Part shown: positions 27,301 through 55,914 of the stretch, piece by piece | Layout: every line of letters starts with the position of its first letter | How positions within the stretch are numbered: position 1 is the stretch's first letter | NCBI GenBank assembly: GCA_013399305.1 | Contig: VXAI01000089.1 | Location: forward strand, 132,049-196,048 | DNA from: Rostratula benghalensis | Lineage: Eukaryota > Chordata > Aves > Charadriiformes > Rostratulidae | Direction of reading: 5' to 3' | DNA: 64,000 bases | Translations under genes and position numbers: made by a program | Notes under the pieces: model-generated | Databases searched by the model: none | Told to the model about the DNA's origin: nothing | The model's input: the letters and a program-made list of their open reading frames with translations, nothing else

Positions 27301-28221
27301 AGAATTAAGACAGTTGTTTGGTAATGAGTTCAAGTGACTGTTTACAAAGCAATGAGCACAATAATAAAATTGTGATCATGAGCCCCCTCTCCATTATTGT
27401 ATTTATCTCTATTTTGTGAGGTGGTAACCCCATGGATATTGGTCTGCTAAACTGCAACTTAAACTCAAGAGCCATCTCTACTGTATTAGCTGCTCACACG
27501 TCCCTCTGGGTAGCTGCTGAGTTTCCAGTGCAGCATGCAATAGGAGCAACTGTGCATTCCTTGGTTTGCTTCTGGCACCCAATGCCCATAAATTATCATT
27601 TTTTGGTGGGGTGAAACCCAAAGCAGCCTTCACGCAGCCTGGTGCGCATCTATGTCTTCCTGCTGCTACACACCTGACACACAAGTATCTCCCACGTGTT
27701 TGTCCCTAGTGAAGAGAGTCAGAATGAGCTATTGTTAAAATTGGTCAATGTGGACTCACATTTTCCTTGCTGTCACATTTTTCCAAACAGTTGTGCTTCC
27801 GTAAAGTCAATGGAAAATGCTGTCATCCTCTGCTTGACTGCAAAAGATGCATTAGCTCGGCGGCTGCAGAGTGAAATTGTGTGCAGAGGGTGAACTCCTG
27901 TGAAGCACCACAATGTACATTGTTCCTTGACTGCCTGCTGTCATAGTTGTATGTGTAGTCTAATGCCACCTTAGAGCAGAGCCAAGATGTCATGAACATG
28001 AATAGCATATGGAAAACAGAATGGAAAACAGAAAGACATTGAGGTTTTTAAAAGGTACTAAAGGCTGTGTCACTAAGATAAATTGTTAAGAAATAATGAT
28101 TACTCTCAAGATACTGTAATCAAAAGCTAAACAGTGTTAATGGGACTATCAATAATGCACATTAAGAGCAAACCCCACCAGGGATGTGCAGCATCCCTGT
28201 GAAGAAAGTTATGAAGAAAAA

Positions 28222-28282
28222 TGAATAATCTACAAATATCTATGATTAATCTATAAATAATCTATGAATAATCTATAAAAAG
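28222..28282. repeat. AATAATCTAT-type degenerate tandem repeat
   Basis: Five or so units of AATAATCTAT / GATTAATCTATA with substitutions. Confidence 0.8.
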
Positions 28283-29219
28283 TTGGTTGAAAAGCAGAAT
28301 ACCTGCAATTTGATTGGCTTGCTTTAACATGACTGAGGCCACAATCTGTTGAAAATGAGTGCTATTATTGAAGACCTCAACATGTGATTCTTTGATTTTA
28401 TGATTACATCTGTTTCTATTTACATATGAAAAATTCAAAGAACTAAAACCCTACCAAAAATGCGCTAGAAACAGCATCATTTTAATATTATGGGAAAGAA
28501 CATATTCAATATAACTCATTGTTACTCTTTTTGAAATGCACCTTTCTTTTCAAAGGAAACATTTTTTAACTCAACTTAAAGGTCATAATTTAAATATTAA
28601 TTAAAACTCCTCATTACAAAGCAAGCACCAACTAAGCAAGCAGACTGTCTTCTTTTATATCAGATGCTTATAAAATACATGAAAAATGAATGGAAATTGT
28701 TTTGTCTTCCTGCATAGGCCTACAGGTAGAAATGTGATTGAATTTGTCAAATGCCATTGTACTTTAATGATATGCTTCAACCTATGTTTATCGACCTTGC
28801 CAGTTTAATCCAGTTTTTCTAGTCTATAATGTTCTGTCATTGAATGTGATTGAATATTTGTTCTTTTCCATCCTCTTCTCAGACAATAGTAAATATAGTA
28901 CCAAGAGACTCAATCGGTAATACTCAGTAGTGGGACAGTACGGAGTATCCAATGGTAGACTTACTAGAGCCAATCACCCTGGGAAAATAAAAGTGTTACC
29001 TCCTTCTTTCACCACTCTCCTTCCTGCAAAGAAAGGAGATTGCAATGCAAGAAGTCATTTGCCTGCGCTACTACACGGGTGTTCAAGGGCATGTGAGTTG
29101 GAACGTAAAAGGCAATTTGTCATTCAATTCCTTGGTTTTGGTACTTCCTTTCTTCACCTATGGCATGTTGTAAAATCAGTTTACTGAACTGTTTACATGA
29201 TAAAACTCCTGTGCACACC

Positions 29220-30480
29220 GCCATGGAGCGCAAAGCAACAATGGCAGGAGGGGAACCTCAAATAATATCCTGACTTGGCTTCTCTCAGGCTCACTCCAGG
29301 ACCAACAGCCTATCAAAGCCCCATCACATCAGCCCCAAGAAGCCCAGGTGCAGGACTTCAGGTGGGAACTCAAATCAAATGCTCCTGAGCAATGAGCTAC
29401 TTTGTCACGGCCCTCCCAGAGCTTTCCCAGGAGTGACCCAGACTGCACCCAGCATGAAACCCTCCACCAGCAGCCACTCCTGGGTCACACCTCTGACTGA
29501 GGGGTCAGTGCCTAGGGCTGGGGGACACATTGTAGGTGCAGAGGAACAGCAGCTTGGAGTCCCATAGGATTAATTATGGGATATCTTGGGGAGGAAGCAA
29601 AGATGGGAAAATGGGTTTGAGATGCTCTGGTGAGCACCAGGAGTGGAAAAATGAGGGGCAAGTGGGCAAAAAGGGCCAGCAGAAGGTAAGTTGTTGGCTA
29701 GTGGGTACCATGTCAACCATACCCTGTGTCTGGCCAGTACAGCTGCTCATCAGAGCCCTTACTCATCCTTATTCTATCATCGATGGCTTTCCAGTCTGTC
29801 TGTGTGTGTGCATGCACATGGTGTATGGTGCACATATATGGGGTCTGAGTGCAGTGGCTGGGGTCAGAGTATGGGTGGGAGCCCAATGTCCCTCATTCAG
29901 CAACTACAGTGGGTGTGTGAGTGTGGGTGTGGAAGTGCCATTGAGGGTCACATGAAACAGGGCACTGGGGCAGTGGAGTGGTTGGGAGACAGCAGGGTGG
30001 GGGTGTCTGAGGGTGAGAGCACAAGGGGTTTGGCTTTGGGGACACGGGAGACTCAGCCACCTCTGTGCACGTGTGTGAGTGCACACATGTGTGTTGCATC
30101 CATAGTGATCTGTCACAGCAGCTGGTGCAGGGCTGCAGCTGCAGGCTGTATGTCTTGGTGCCAGCAACTGGGGAGACTGGCACCCAGGGGTAGCTGCTGG
30201 TCAGGCTGGGGATCTGGTTCAGCTGCCAGTGGGCCCCACCTTGTCCATACGTGTCTGCATGGTGTCACTTGTGGACCCTCATCCTTTTGTGCTGGAGAAG
30301 AAAGCCCTCGGTGCTGCCTTTGTCCATATGAGCACTCTGTGTGTCTATCTGCTCTGTGTATCTGAACACACATACAGGTACATACATGGTGTATACACGT
30401 GCTCCATGTGCATCTGCCTGCTGGGAACGTGTCTCCAGCCTCCCTGCTAGTTGGACACAGGTACATGGATGTGAGCAGCC
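29220..30480. other. GC-rich, TG/CA-rich block of unknown origin
   Basis: About 1.25 kb distinctly richer in G and C than its surroundings, with dense TGTGTG and CACACA steps (29800-29830, 29910-29935, 30060-30105, 30335-30390). It ends abruptly at ATATATATTTTAAAAAAG near 30515. Open frames exist on both strands (the longest, 29691-30365 plus, is 224 codons), but they are rich in Cys, His, Trp and Ser, resemble no family I know, and are expected from stop-poor composition. It may be an old repeat insertion; I do not recognise which. Confidence 0.55.
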
Positions 30481-31648
30481 TCCCCTTTCCCAGGATCTTG
30501 GATTTGCAACCTAAATATATATTTTAAAAAAGTGATAGTAGACATTTCTGTGTAAACAGATTAGTGACTTACCTATCTATACTGATACAAAAGTTTATTT
30601 ATAACTTTGATATTTATTCAAGGATAAATCCTGAGCCTAACAGGTGACTTGGATTCAACTCCCAGACTTAATTTTTTCCTCATAAAAAGCCTTATATCTT
30701 GTTGGCAGTTTTGTCTGAAACAGTGCTGGCTGAGGGCTGTGGTCTCGACCCACCATTGATCTCAGTGCAACTGTGAGGAGGCCTGCCAGGCTCAGCTGGT
30801 CTGTGCAGATGCAAAGTGCTGATTTCCTTGAAGAGGCAAATATTTAGAGTTTGGCTCACTATTTAAATTTTAATAAGCTCCCTACTACTGGAAGCAACTA
30901 TATCTTTTATTCATATTTATTAACAGATTTGACGTGCAGGTCACACATGTAGATTCAATCTGAAACTAGTCAGTTGTGCCACAGTTTCCACTGAAGGAGT
31001 ATTTCAGAAACACATTTTTCTGATTATTCACAGTTGTCCTTAATTTCCAGTCTGAAGCTACCCCTGGCTATCTATTTTAATTTTTCGATTACAACTCTTA
31101 AGCGCTGGTATTTTGGTGGTTTTTTTGCTTCTCCAGCGTTTATCTCTCAATGCTCATGTAGAGAGCAAATACATCCTTTCATTCCACTAGCTTAAATAAG
31201 CCAACCACTTAAAAATTACGTTCACACTGCATATTTGGCCTGTGCCTGAGACTCCTAAAGTTTTACTGTATCCAAATAATACAGCCAGCCACCAGCCTCT
31301 CAGTTGGAAAACAACAGCTAACAACAACTGGGAAGCCGTAAGGAACAGCTTTCTATGCTCTCGCTGTGACTGACTGAGGTAGCCATTCTAATACAGTTAA
31401 ACCTAGCCAGTCTGGACTTTACTGCTACATACAGGAAGCAAATAATGCCTGTCCACTGACTTCCTGGTTTTCCTTTCACATGATCCTTGAACATTATCTA
31501 ATTTTTTTTTTGTCAAGCATGGAGCTAAATGTAGTGTGGTAATGCTGATGTGACCTTTCCATCTTACACAGCAGCAGCACATAGCCTTCTATATTGAACA
31601 GTTTACCCCATCAGGTATTAGAAAACCCAAAAAACAAAAAAACCCAAA

Positions 31649-31714
31649 ATTGGACTAGATGATCTTTCAAGGTCCCTTCCAATCTCTGATAGTCTGTGAT
31701 TCTGTGATTCTGTA
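31649..31714 (+). mobile_element. Short CR1 3'-terminal fragment
   Basis: TTGGACTAGATGATCTTTCA, then AGGTCCCTTCCAATCTCTGA, then TGTGATTCTGTGATTCTG: the last ~65 bp of a CR1 with its octamer-like tail. It follows an A-rich stretch at 31620-31648. Confidence 0.85.
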
Positions 31715-32872
31715 ATGTGGTTTTGTTAAGACCCTTAGTTTTGTACAAATGTCACAGTAAAGACACCCTTACTTCATATCAATTTCTATCTGTGGACAAA
31801 TTAGTCAAGTACGTAAGCAGTACTGGTGGTAACTGCTGTGAGACACCACTGTTACTTGGCTTTGAATCCTGCACTGTGTCTGTTCTTCTGTAGTGGGTAC
31901 ATACAGGCATATCCTACATTTTAGCCACTTCAAGACAAAATTCCATTTAAGGATTTAAAATCTGAAATAAGTACATAAGACCAGAAAATTTTACCATTTC
32001 TATGCCAATACATACTTGTTTGGCTACTACCATTTCTACTATGTATTTTTGTTCCTCGTGACCCAAAATGACAGTGATTTCCCCTCCTGTACATCAGCAG
32101 AGTTTTAAATGAACACCTTAAAGTACTGCAATACAAAAGAACATCTGGTGCTACACCCCACTTTACCCTCCCAAATTCCACTTTGCCAGCAGAAGCCATC
32201 TGGGAACTGAACACGTTTTTTCAAATGTATAGGGTCAAGACATAAGCAATGCCTATCAGCAGTCCTTCTGTGTGTTGGCTTGGGAGAACAGACAGCAGAA
32301 CTTTTAGAACAAGAGGCAGAAACTCAGACCCTGATGACATTTTTCTACAGGCATGTAATTAAGAGAGGCCTTACTGCTGCCTCTTTTAGCCAGCAGGCTA
32401 TGAGGCACTGATACAGTCATTTCAGATGCCGCTCAGATGTCACAGCTTGGTCCACTGTACATACGGCATCTGCCACAGACAGGCTTTTGGGCCAGCAGCC
32501 GGGCTAGAGCTGCCTCAGAGCTCCCTGGCTGGGCTACACAGCACTGGAGCACAAATTACAAATGATGCAGAAATTATTTCCTGAACAATGGAAATGATTG
32601 ATGATGAGCAAGATGGAGAAAAAACAGTCACCTTCAAAGGCTAATTTAAACCATCTTCAAGTTATTGTACGTACATTGCTACAATGCATATCCATGCAGG
32701 GTAGTATGTTTTGATAGCACCCTAAAGTGTTCCTACTTCAACATATTAGAAGGAATATTTTCTGTCATCACTCTTTGCATGCTTAAAACTGGTTTTGCAC
32801 AGAGGAAATTACTTTATTGAGCACTTCAGCTTCTGTTAGTCAGTTTTCCACTAGGAATGCATGGATTTTAGT

Positions 32873-32952
32873 TATTAACTAAATAATATGGAACATTATA
32901 ACTAATAGTAACTAAACTAAGTAATAATAACTAAATTATTAACTATTATTAA
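32873..32952. repeat. TAACTAA/TAATAA low-complexity tract
   Basis: AT-rich stretch built of AACTAAATAAT, AACTAATAGT and similar words. Confidence 0.7.
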
Positions 32953-35900
32953 TGTGGAACACCTCCTGCTACTCTTCTTACTATATGCAAAGTATGAAAG
33001 AGAGGTTTTCTAATACCAAAATATATTTTCATAAGGAGACCACATTAGCTAACCTCACCAGAAAATCCAGTGTAAACCTACTGTATGTTATCAATTGTTT
33101 TAAACTAATGATAATACAAACACTATTTTTAATATTCAGAAAATAAAAAAAAATATATATGAGAATATACCATTCTGAAAGAAATTATGACACTGCTTAT
33201 AGGAGAAATCATGTTTCATTCATCTATGATTAAGGACAAGCATTTAATAGAATCCTGTGCTCCCTGCAAATCATAGCTTTTCATGAGAATTGTCTAAGCT
33301 TATCTCATTTTACAGGCTGAAGCTTGGTAAATCTTTAATATTTCTCCAGAGTGGAACTTTGAATTGTCATGCACTGCTGGTCTCAACCCCTCCTGCAGAT
33401 AAGCTGCTTGAGTAACCTCCTGGGTACTCATTAAAATAAAGTAACTGTCTGAAACAATAAACCCACTCTTTAGCTTTTCAGTTTCAGCCTTTTGCTTGAC
33501 CTCCACATAATTGTGCAAGGAAATGTTTATCACTGAAGAGGGAAGACTGGTTCCTCAGTAGGCTTTTAGCCTCTCTTCCCTTTAATGTCACCCTAGTAAA
33601 GAGATACATATCTAAGCGTTCAGCTACTTCTGCTTCTGAGGAGGAAACCTGCTACTGCACTCTAACAGGCTTCTTGCAATGTTTCTCTGGTGTGACTGAT
33701 ACTGTGCATTGCAAAGGTCTCCTGCAGCTGGCTAAGTCTGCTCTGAGCCTTTGGACGGTCCCAGCACTGATACTTGTCACTGTCACACATGGATGCCAGA
33801 GTAGCTCACTGTACTGGAGCAAGTTTACAATATATACTATTCCATGCTAACAGGACTCATGGTCTGAATCTGACCATGACACAGATTAAACCAGATTCTC
33901 CTTCCTCTCCTGACATGTTTTAGGCAAAACTCTTCTACTTCTTACTTTGGGAGAGGAAAGGGAATTGTCAAAGGGGATGGAGAAAGAGCAAGGGGAAGGA
34001 AAATCCTTAGAGATACACTTCCATTCTCAGCTTGTATCCCAGTTTAGTAACAACAGCCATTACCTGTCAGCTCTTTGATGTGACAAGACACCAATTTCCT
34101 TTTAATTGTACAAAAACTTAAAACTTATTCCACATAGTATCTGTTTGTGGCAGGCTACTCAGAACCTTCCTCATCTTTATTCACAGCTAATGAGCATGTC
34201 CGGACTTGCCAGAGAAACCAGGGCAAGGAGGAATTAGCAGCATCAATGGAGCTGGCTGCATCCTCCCTGTTCTGGGCTTCGGTTCCACACTGCTATGCCA
34301 AAGCTCAGCAAATTGCTCATTTCCAAACAAACATGGAGACTGCCAGCCTGGCCTATCAAATCAAACAGTAAAACTCCCACATAGCACACAAGAGTGAGAT
34401 TTTACCCATGTAACTATTTACTTACCTTGGAATTTTTAATACACTAATCCTTGCACTAAGAGTTGCAGAAATACAAGTTTCAGTCTTCACAAAGCTTTAT
34501 CTGTTTACAGCATATAATATCTTTTTACAGCAACATAATATCTTAGTCAACCTGGTTAGAACAGTCTTGGTAGATTACGAGAAATACCATGTCCTGTGAT
34601 GTGTTGTTTAAGATAATTTTAGTGAAACTGCTCATTGTAATCTTATTTATTACCTCAACACATCCACTAAACACTGACAGAACTGTGTGGGTACTTCGTG
34701 GTATTTAGGGCATGGGATTGATTCACAAATGATGGCACTTTGAGCATTGAGTCAATAGGCACCATGAGCATAAATCTACATTTACCGTGTTTCAGTCATA
34801 CTACTTTCCTGTATGGCATTACTGACCCAATTTAAGATTGTCTTTCTGCTGTAAGGGTTATAAAATGCACTCAAGTTGATAGCAGATGAAATGGTAATCC
34901 TTTGATTCCTTGAATAAAAGGATTTTGACTAGGAACACCCAGCAGGGTTTCTAAGCATGACAAACACTCCAGGATTTTCAGTGCCTTAGTACAAATATAC
35001 CAAAACTAATCAATTATTTTGACTTTATGACTTGGTGGTACATCTGGATGGAGTCTTCCCTACCTGTAATTCTTCAACTCAAATCCCACTGAAATTACTA
35101 AAATATCCAATATGATATTTATATTATGGATTAAAGTCTGAAGGCCAGTACACCTGCTTTATTTTATTGGGACAAAACAACATAAACAGGTGTACGTTGG
35201 TACTTTAAAACAATGGCAGCATTACACTTAATGCTAATAAGCTCTTATGAACTATGGAAACAATGTGGTGACCAAACACCTGCTTTTCCAGGTGCCCAAA
35301 TTTTTAAAAATCCAGTTTCAGGAATTCAGCTAAGTAAGGTTTTACTAAGCTTTATGAACTTGAACAGGCCAATGTTTCAGAAAACATAGTTCAAGTATTC
35401 TTACTTAGATTAATTGCAAACATCTGCTTCCCTATGGCAGTACAGCAAGAGGCCACCTCTAATGGATTTTGGCTCGATCTAACAATCTATCTCCCTCCCT
35501 ACGCTGTGGGATGAGTGGGATGAACTTTGTTCTGTCACTTCATTTCAGGAATGCAACAATCTTCTAGATCCAAAAATCCATGTCCTAAACATGTAAAGTC
35601 ATGTCAATTATGATGAGCTATCTTTGTTTTCAGAATGCTTCCATCTTGTCCATGTCCCAGTTGTAGGTGTTCTGCTGGTTTTCGAAATGACAGCGCAGTT
35701 ACAGATTCATACCTGTCTCAGGGATGTCAGTGCTGAGTGTGCGGTGTTGACCTTCAATCTTTGCTCCAACACCTTCCCTTTCTTTATTTTGGCAGCAGAA
35801 CATCTACCCTTCCAGTTGGCAATTTTTGCATAGTCAGAGCCAAAATAATTAGCAAAGCCTGCTTTTTGGACAGTTCTATGGTAATGAAAATAAGGTAAAT

Positions 35901-38900
35901 ACAATCCAGAAAAGGCATAAAGTCCACAGCAAGACAGAGGACTACTGTGACCTACTCAGTTTTTGCAAACTTAAGGTACATAAATCTACATCAATGAGCA
36001 TTGCAGCTTCTTAATATCCCCATAGGGATGAAAAAAATCAGTAATAATTAGAAAACTCATTTTGTAATTAACTGGCAAATAATAATATTGGGAAAATACT
36101 AATATTGGAAAACAAGTTTTCAAGTGCCTTTGCACTCTGCCATCTATTCTCTATTAACTGCTCTCTTCGTTTGTTTGCTCAATCTTCTCTCTTGAGCAGA
36201 TAAAAGGGTTTCATTAAAGCAAAGCCTAATGCTGTCAGTGGCAGGAGTGCTGCCAGCCCTCATGGTTTTAGTAAGTCTATTAAGCTGACCTAAACATGCT
36301 AATACTTAATAAATTCCTTCTATTCACAGCAGTTCTTTGCAAAAATTCCTTTATCTCATGTGAAAAACTAAGTTATGAGTAAAAAAAGACCAGACTGCAC
36401 ACTCTATCTTTATTTATAGTTCTGTCCCAAGAGAAGTAGCAGCACACTACCAATTGTTACCTCTGCTGTACCGAATCACTTCTTGAGATTATAGAAAGGT
36501 GTAACAACAGCTGCATGAAAGATTTTGCTTCAGAGATTACTAAGAAACCGGCACTAGACTGAAAACAGAACTATTTTATTCAAGGATTTCCTGCCACAGC
36601 CCATTTGAAGAACAGATGTTCTAAACATATCTGAAGGACATCTGTAATACCCATCTAGTATAGTTTATCTCTAATTTATTGAGAGATAAAAACCCCAACA
36701 CAACAGTTTCTACAAATCATTAACATCTTCTGTCACTACCATAGCGCTTAATATGGTAGAAAATAACAAGTGAACTACATAGGAGTACTAGCTGACATCA
36801 CCACTCATCAACATAAGAGCCTTTATCCTCCTTAATATCATTTGCCTTTCTTTAGGGCTCCACAGCTCTCTTCATGTTTAATCAAAACAGTTTGTAAATC
36901 AACAAAGATTGAATGTTCATCTCTTATGCAAGGGAAGGAATCTGTAGCAGTAGAATTACTTATGAGTCTCCTGAAAGAAAACACAAGGGTACTCAAGTAA
37001 AAAGAGGACACTGATCTTAATTCTTCTCTCCTGAAAGATTAATGTCATTGTTTGCATAATGTAATAAATACACAGAGGGAGAGAGTTGGAAGGAGGGGGT
37101 GCCACCCTGATGTCTGATAGGAAACCACACTCAATCAGCGTTACAATGCATGCTTACTTGAGAACTACTGTCAGGCCAGTGCAGAAATGGAGGAGCAGTT
37201 GCACATAATCATTCTCCAGTCATTTGTGATGACCAGGCTAGAAAACATTGGCTAGCAATATCTGATTTATTTTTTTTAATACATTCTCTGCTTTCAGGTT
37301 TTGCAAAGGGTACTGGAGACCTCACCGGCTTTAGCTAATACAATGTTATCATACAGGTGGAAAAATAATAAAAGGATCACGGGCCTGTGAATAGACAGGA
37401 TTGTATTTCAAACTCAAAATGTGAACTGACAAGATACAAGAAAAATAAGATAAATAAGAAACAAAACCTGGATTTAGTAGAGAAAAACTAATGATACACT
37501 GTTATATTTAGTGCAGAATTTATACAGCTACTCCAGGGAAGCTAACAACACATCGGCAACTTTGCACATAAGCAGAACACCTATGGAGGAAAATAAACTA
37601 GCCTTTGTCATCAAGGACTGTCTTTCTGCTTTCATAGAAAAGAGAAATGATGCTGAAGCCACATATAGTAATTGTGCTGCTTAGCCATAGCTGTGGTGAA
37701 GTCTTCAAATAAAGGACAGTTTGGCAGTGATGAATCAGTCTTCTTCACAAACACCTGAGTATACCCCTCATTTATTAATTTATTTCATGAATTCATTTCA
37801 TATTCTTGCAGGGCAAAAATTCCTTAAACTAGATAATGCAATAGCCTGCATACCTCTTCTCACACAGCTCAGTTCTACTGTTCTACTGCATGGGAACATG
37901 TGCTTGTCAGAAAAGAGCAAATACAGGGTGAGTTAGAGCAGGAAGAAGCAAAGGAAATTCTCTCTTGAAGAGAGAAAGAACAAACCTATTTTACGTAAGA
38001 GAAACAAAGCAATACTTTTTCTGTTCCTCTATATAAACACTCTTAGGGTCTCATCTGATATGTGATGCCAATTAACACACCCATCTAGTGAAACAAAGAC
38101 TTCAATTGTTCTGCCTCTAAATCCACCACACCCAAGAGCTCAGTTTTATAGCACAGCACTGGGTATTTCTGCATTTGTATTTTTTAAGCTTATGGAAAAA
38201 ACCAGACATTAAGGACCTTGACAAAAATTTAGTTTGCCACAGAAGTCTATACAACTATCAAAAGAACAAAAAAAAAAAAGTCAGAGGCTATTGATGCATT
38301 TTATATTATATTATTATATCCTCTATACTATCTTACTACCAAACAATTCCACTTCTGGCAAACGCTGTAGTTAGAGACGGACTGTGTGCAAAGGAGCTTG
38401 TGACATCTGTCCTGAAACTCGTTTGTGTAAGAATTATATTTGTTACTGAAAATTTACCATTACCTCTTAAATAGACGATTTTTTATTATTGATTAAATTG
38501 TTATTGTTCCAAAAATAAACGTGTGTAAAACCTGTTGTCATTTTTCCTTCAATTACTAACTCTAGGTACCACCAACACATATAGGTAACAAGACAATAAA
38601 ACCATTATTGCATACGAAATTTATAGCATTTTTTCTACAGCCGTTCATCTATATAAAGTGGACTTTAAACTGCTAGGTAACATGATTAATATGCCAGAAA
38701 AGAAGATAAAAATAGGTCAGTGATACAGCACAATGGTTCTCCAACTCAACTTGCCTCACTGCTTCCAACTTGAAGTATAATGTTCATTCTCAATTTGAAG
38801 CATTAAATGACACTGTAACTAGATGCAGAAGACAAGAATTATTAGACATTATCCACCCTTGATCTTTACACACAATCCCTATGAGATCTATAGAAATTCC

Positions 38901-39001
38901 ACAGCTGCACAAACCAGAATAAGGTCCATGGCAAACACAGCTTTCAGGATTTGCTCTTCAATAAATATCACAAGCTTAAGAGAGACAGCAAATGTTAACA
39001 T

Positions 39002-39007
39002 TTTATT
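39002..39007 (-). terminator. ISOC1: Candidate ISOC1 polyadenylation signal AATAAA
   Basis: The plus strand reads TTTATT here, giving AATAAA about 1.26 kb after the stop codon. It is the first canonical hexamer in the transcription direction. An ATTAAA variant lies at 40166-40171, only about 95 nt after the stop, and a further AATAAA lies at 38482-38487. Confidence 0.45.
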
Positions 39008-40266
39008 TGTTTTGAACATATAAAGGTTATAATGCTACGAAACAATTCTTTTAGAGCCATCTTGTGGGGAAAATAAGCAATTTTAAACAATACATGTACT
39101 CTAATTAGTTTTCTACCAAAAAATCACTGTTCACTCTATCTTCTAGTACTCTTAAAACCAAGAAGTCTCAGTCACACTGTAAGCTTTATACAATATTGTT
39201 TAAACTACTGGAACACAAAACAAGTACCTTTAAAAACAATAATGTCTTAAAGGATTGGTTCTAGATAGAAAAAAAAAAAATATCATGAAGTTTAAGCTGC
39301 TGTTTTTCTGAAGAATGGTTTTAGGACAGTTTCTAGTCGAACTCCACCCATCTGCAGCCCATGAGAAAAACCGCAAAAACCTAGAGAAGCTGAGATTTCT
39401 TCAGACCTTGCTTGGCCCAAGGAGTGAATCAGATAGAATTATTCAATCTAACTAAAATAGGGTAATCCCACCACCAAATAAATCTAAATATAGTAGCAGA
39501 TTCAGCACCTGAGGCTGCGATGCTTTTGTTCTTTAACATCCTTAGCATTGCCAATTTATGTAAAGTTTTGGTATCCTTCTGCTAGTTCTGAAGGACTTCA
39601 CAAAGAACTCATTTAGTACCGTTTGCTGTTTCTGTACCATTTAGTGAAGGACAATTTGAGAATAATCAAAGTCATGATGCAGGCTTCAGCTATGGAGAGC
39701 AACCAAACATCTGCTGCTGCTTCATCTGTGTCTTGTCTACAAAGCAAAGCACTTAAATTTTACCCTAGAGAACAAAAGTGCACATGTAGTCCACATATAT
39801 TACTCAGTTTTACCTTATGCCCTATTTTACATAGAACATTGAAGCACATCACATTACATTTATCCAATATGTAATTATCTTCTATTGATACAAAAGTAAA
39901 ACAGGATGTCACAGAACAGTTTTACAAAGTGCACAATCTAGAGGTGTCACAGAAATATGCACTTATTGGAGCTGGTACAATCAGCATATAGTATAGACTA
40001 GCAGGCACCTCTATTAATTTCTGTTTTTTAAATAAGGAAATTTGGACAACAAAAGGGTCCTACAGTACCCAAAGCCTCTGACAGCTGCAACTAAACAGAA
40101 CATACTGACACCCAGATACATAACCAGACAATTTTGCTAAGGCTAGCATGAGTACAAGTACAGTTTTTAATTTTACACTGCTACTAAAGTTTGAGTGAAA
40201 GAAGGTGTATATGTGCGCTTTCCTTCCTCCTTAAAGATGATGAGATCCACGTTCTCCACATCCTCT
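39002..40266 (-). other. ISOC1: Probable ISOC1 3' UTR
   Basis: Sequence after the ISOC1 stop codon as far as the first canonical AATAAA hexamer on the minus strand. It is AT-rich with no CR1 copy or N run, and small open frames in it are not supported as coding. The downstream limit is inferred, since the sequence alone cannot show which poly(A) site is used. Confidence 0.5.
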
Positions 40267-55196
<14,930 letters not shown>

Positions 55197-55914
55197 CTTC
55201 AGGGGCAGCCGCGCTGAGCCAAGCCAGCTCGCTGCGGCCCGCACCGCCGCTCCTCCTCCCGCCGCCTCCTCCCCTCGGCCGGGCGGGCGGCGCCGGCGGC
55301 CCCCAATCCCGGCTGCGGCTGCTCCCGCTCCTCCTCTTCCTCGCCATGGGGCCCGGCCCTGCCCCACGAACCCTCGGGGGTGGGTGTGCCGCCGGGGCGC
55401 CCCCGCTGGGCGGGCACGAACTGTCCCGCTGCCTCTCCTCCTGGGAGGGCGGGTGCTTCCCTCTCGGGTGGAGCCGCCTTTCACCCAAACGTCCCGGCCG
55501 ACGGGGTGAGACCTGTGCGGGGCAAGGGCGGGGGACCGGGACTCGCGGCGTCCCGTCGGGCGGGGAGGGCGGCGGGGAAGACTGCCCCGACGGCGCGGCT
55601 GTCCGGGGCCTCGGGCGAGAGGGCGCCGGTCCCTTCCGCGCGGGGACGAGCAGGGCCGCGCCCCGCGGAAGCGGGGGAGGAACTTGTTGATCGAGCTGGA
55701 TGATGCCCAGTTTCCTTCAAGTACGATCCACTCGATATTAGATTTAGGTGGGAAACGGTTCTTCGCTCTGCCGGTGGGGAAGTTTCTCTGCCGGTTGTTG
55801 AGTTTCACAGGAGGCTTTCTTCAGAAATGGGTTTCTGAATAGCGGCGCTCGGAGCCTGCCACTGCATCTACAGGTGAGGAAAAGTGAGCAGAGTAGAAGG
55901 TACCCCCACGTTAA

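Larger units (their letters stand above)
7656..38995. other. Gene-poor intergenic region downstream of ISOC1
   Basis: About 31 kb of AT-rich DNA. Apart from the repeats, gaps, CpG patch and GC-rich block listed separately, I see no gene. All open frames are short (mostly under 125 codons), low in recognisable domains, and often overlap on both strands. Distal enhancers or non-coding transcripts could be present, but the sequence alone does not show them. Confidence 0.7.

Noticed and set aside
29691..30365. 224-codon plus-strand open frame as a gene
   Set aside because: Overlapping frames are open on both strands, the composition is odd, and there is no family resemblance. Kept only as part of a GC-rich block.
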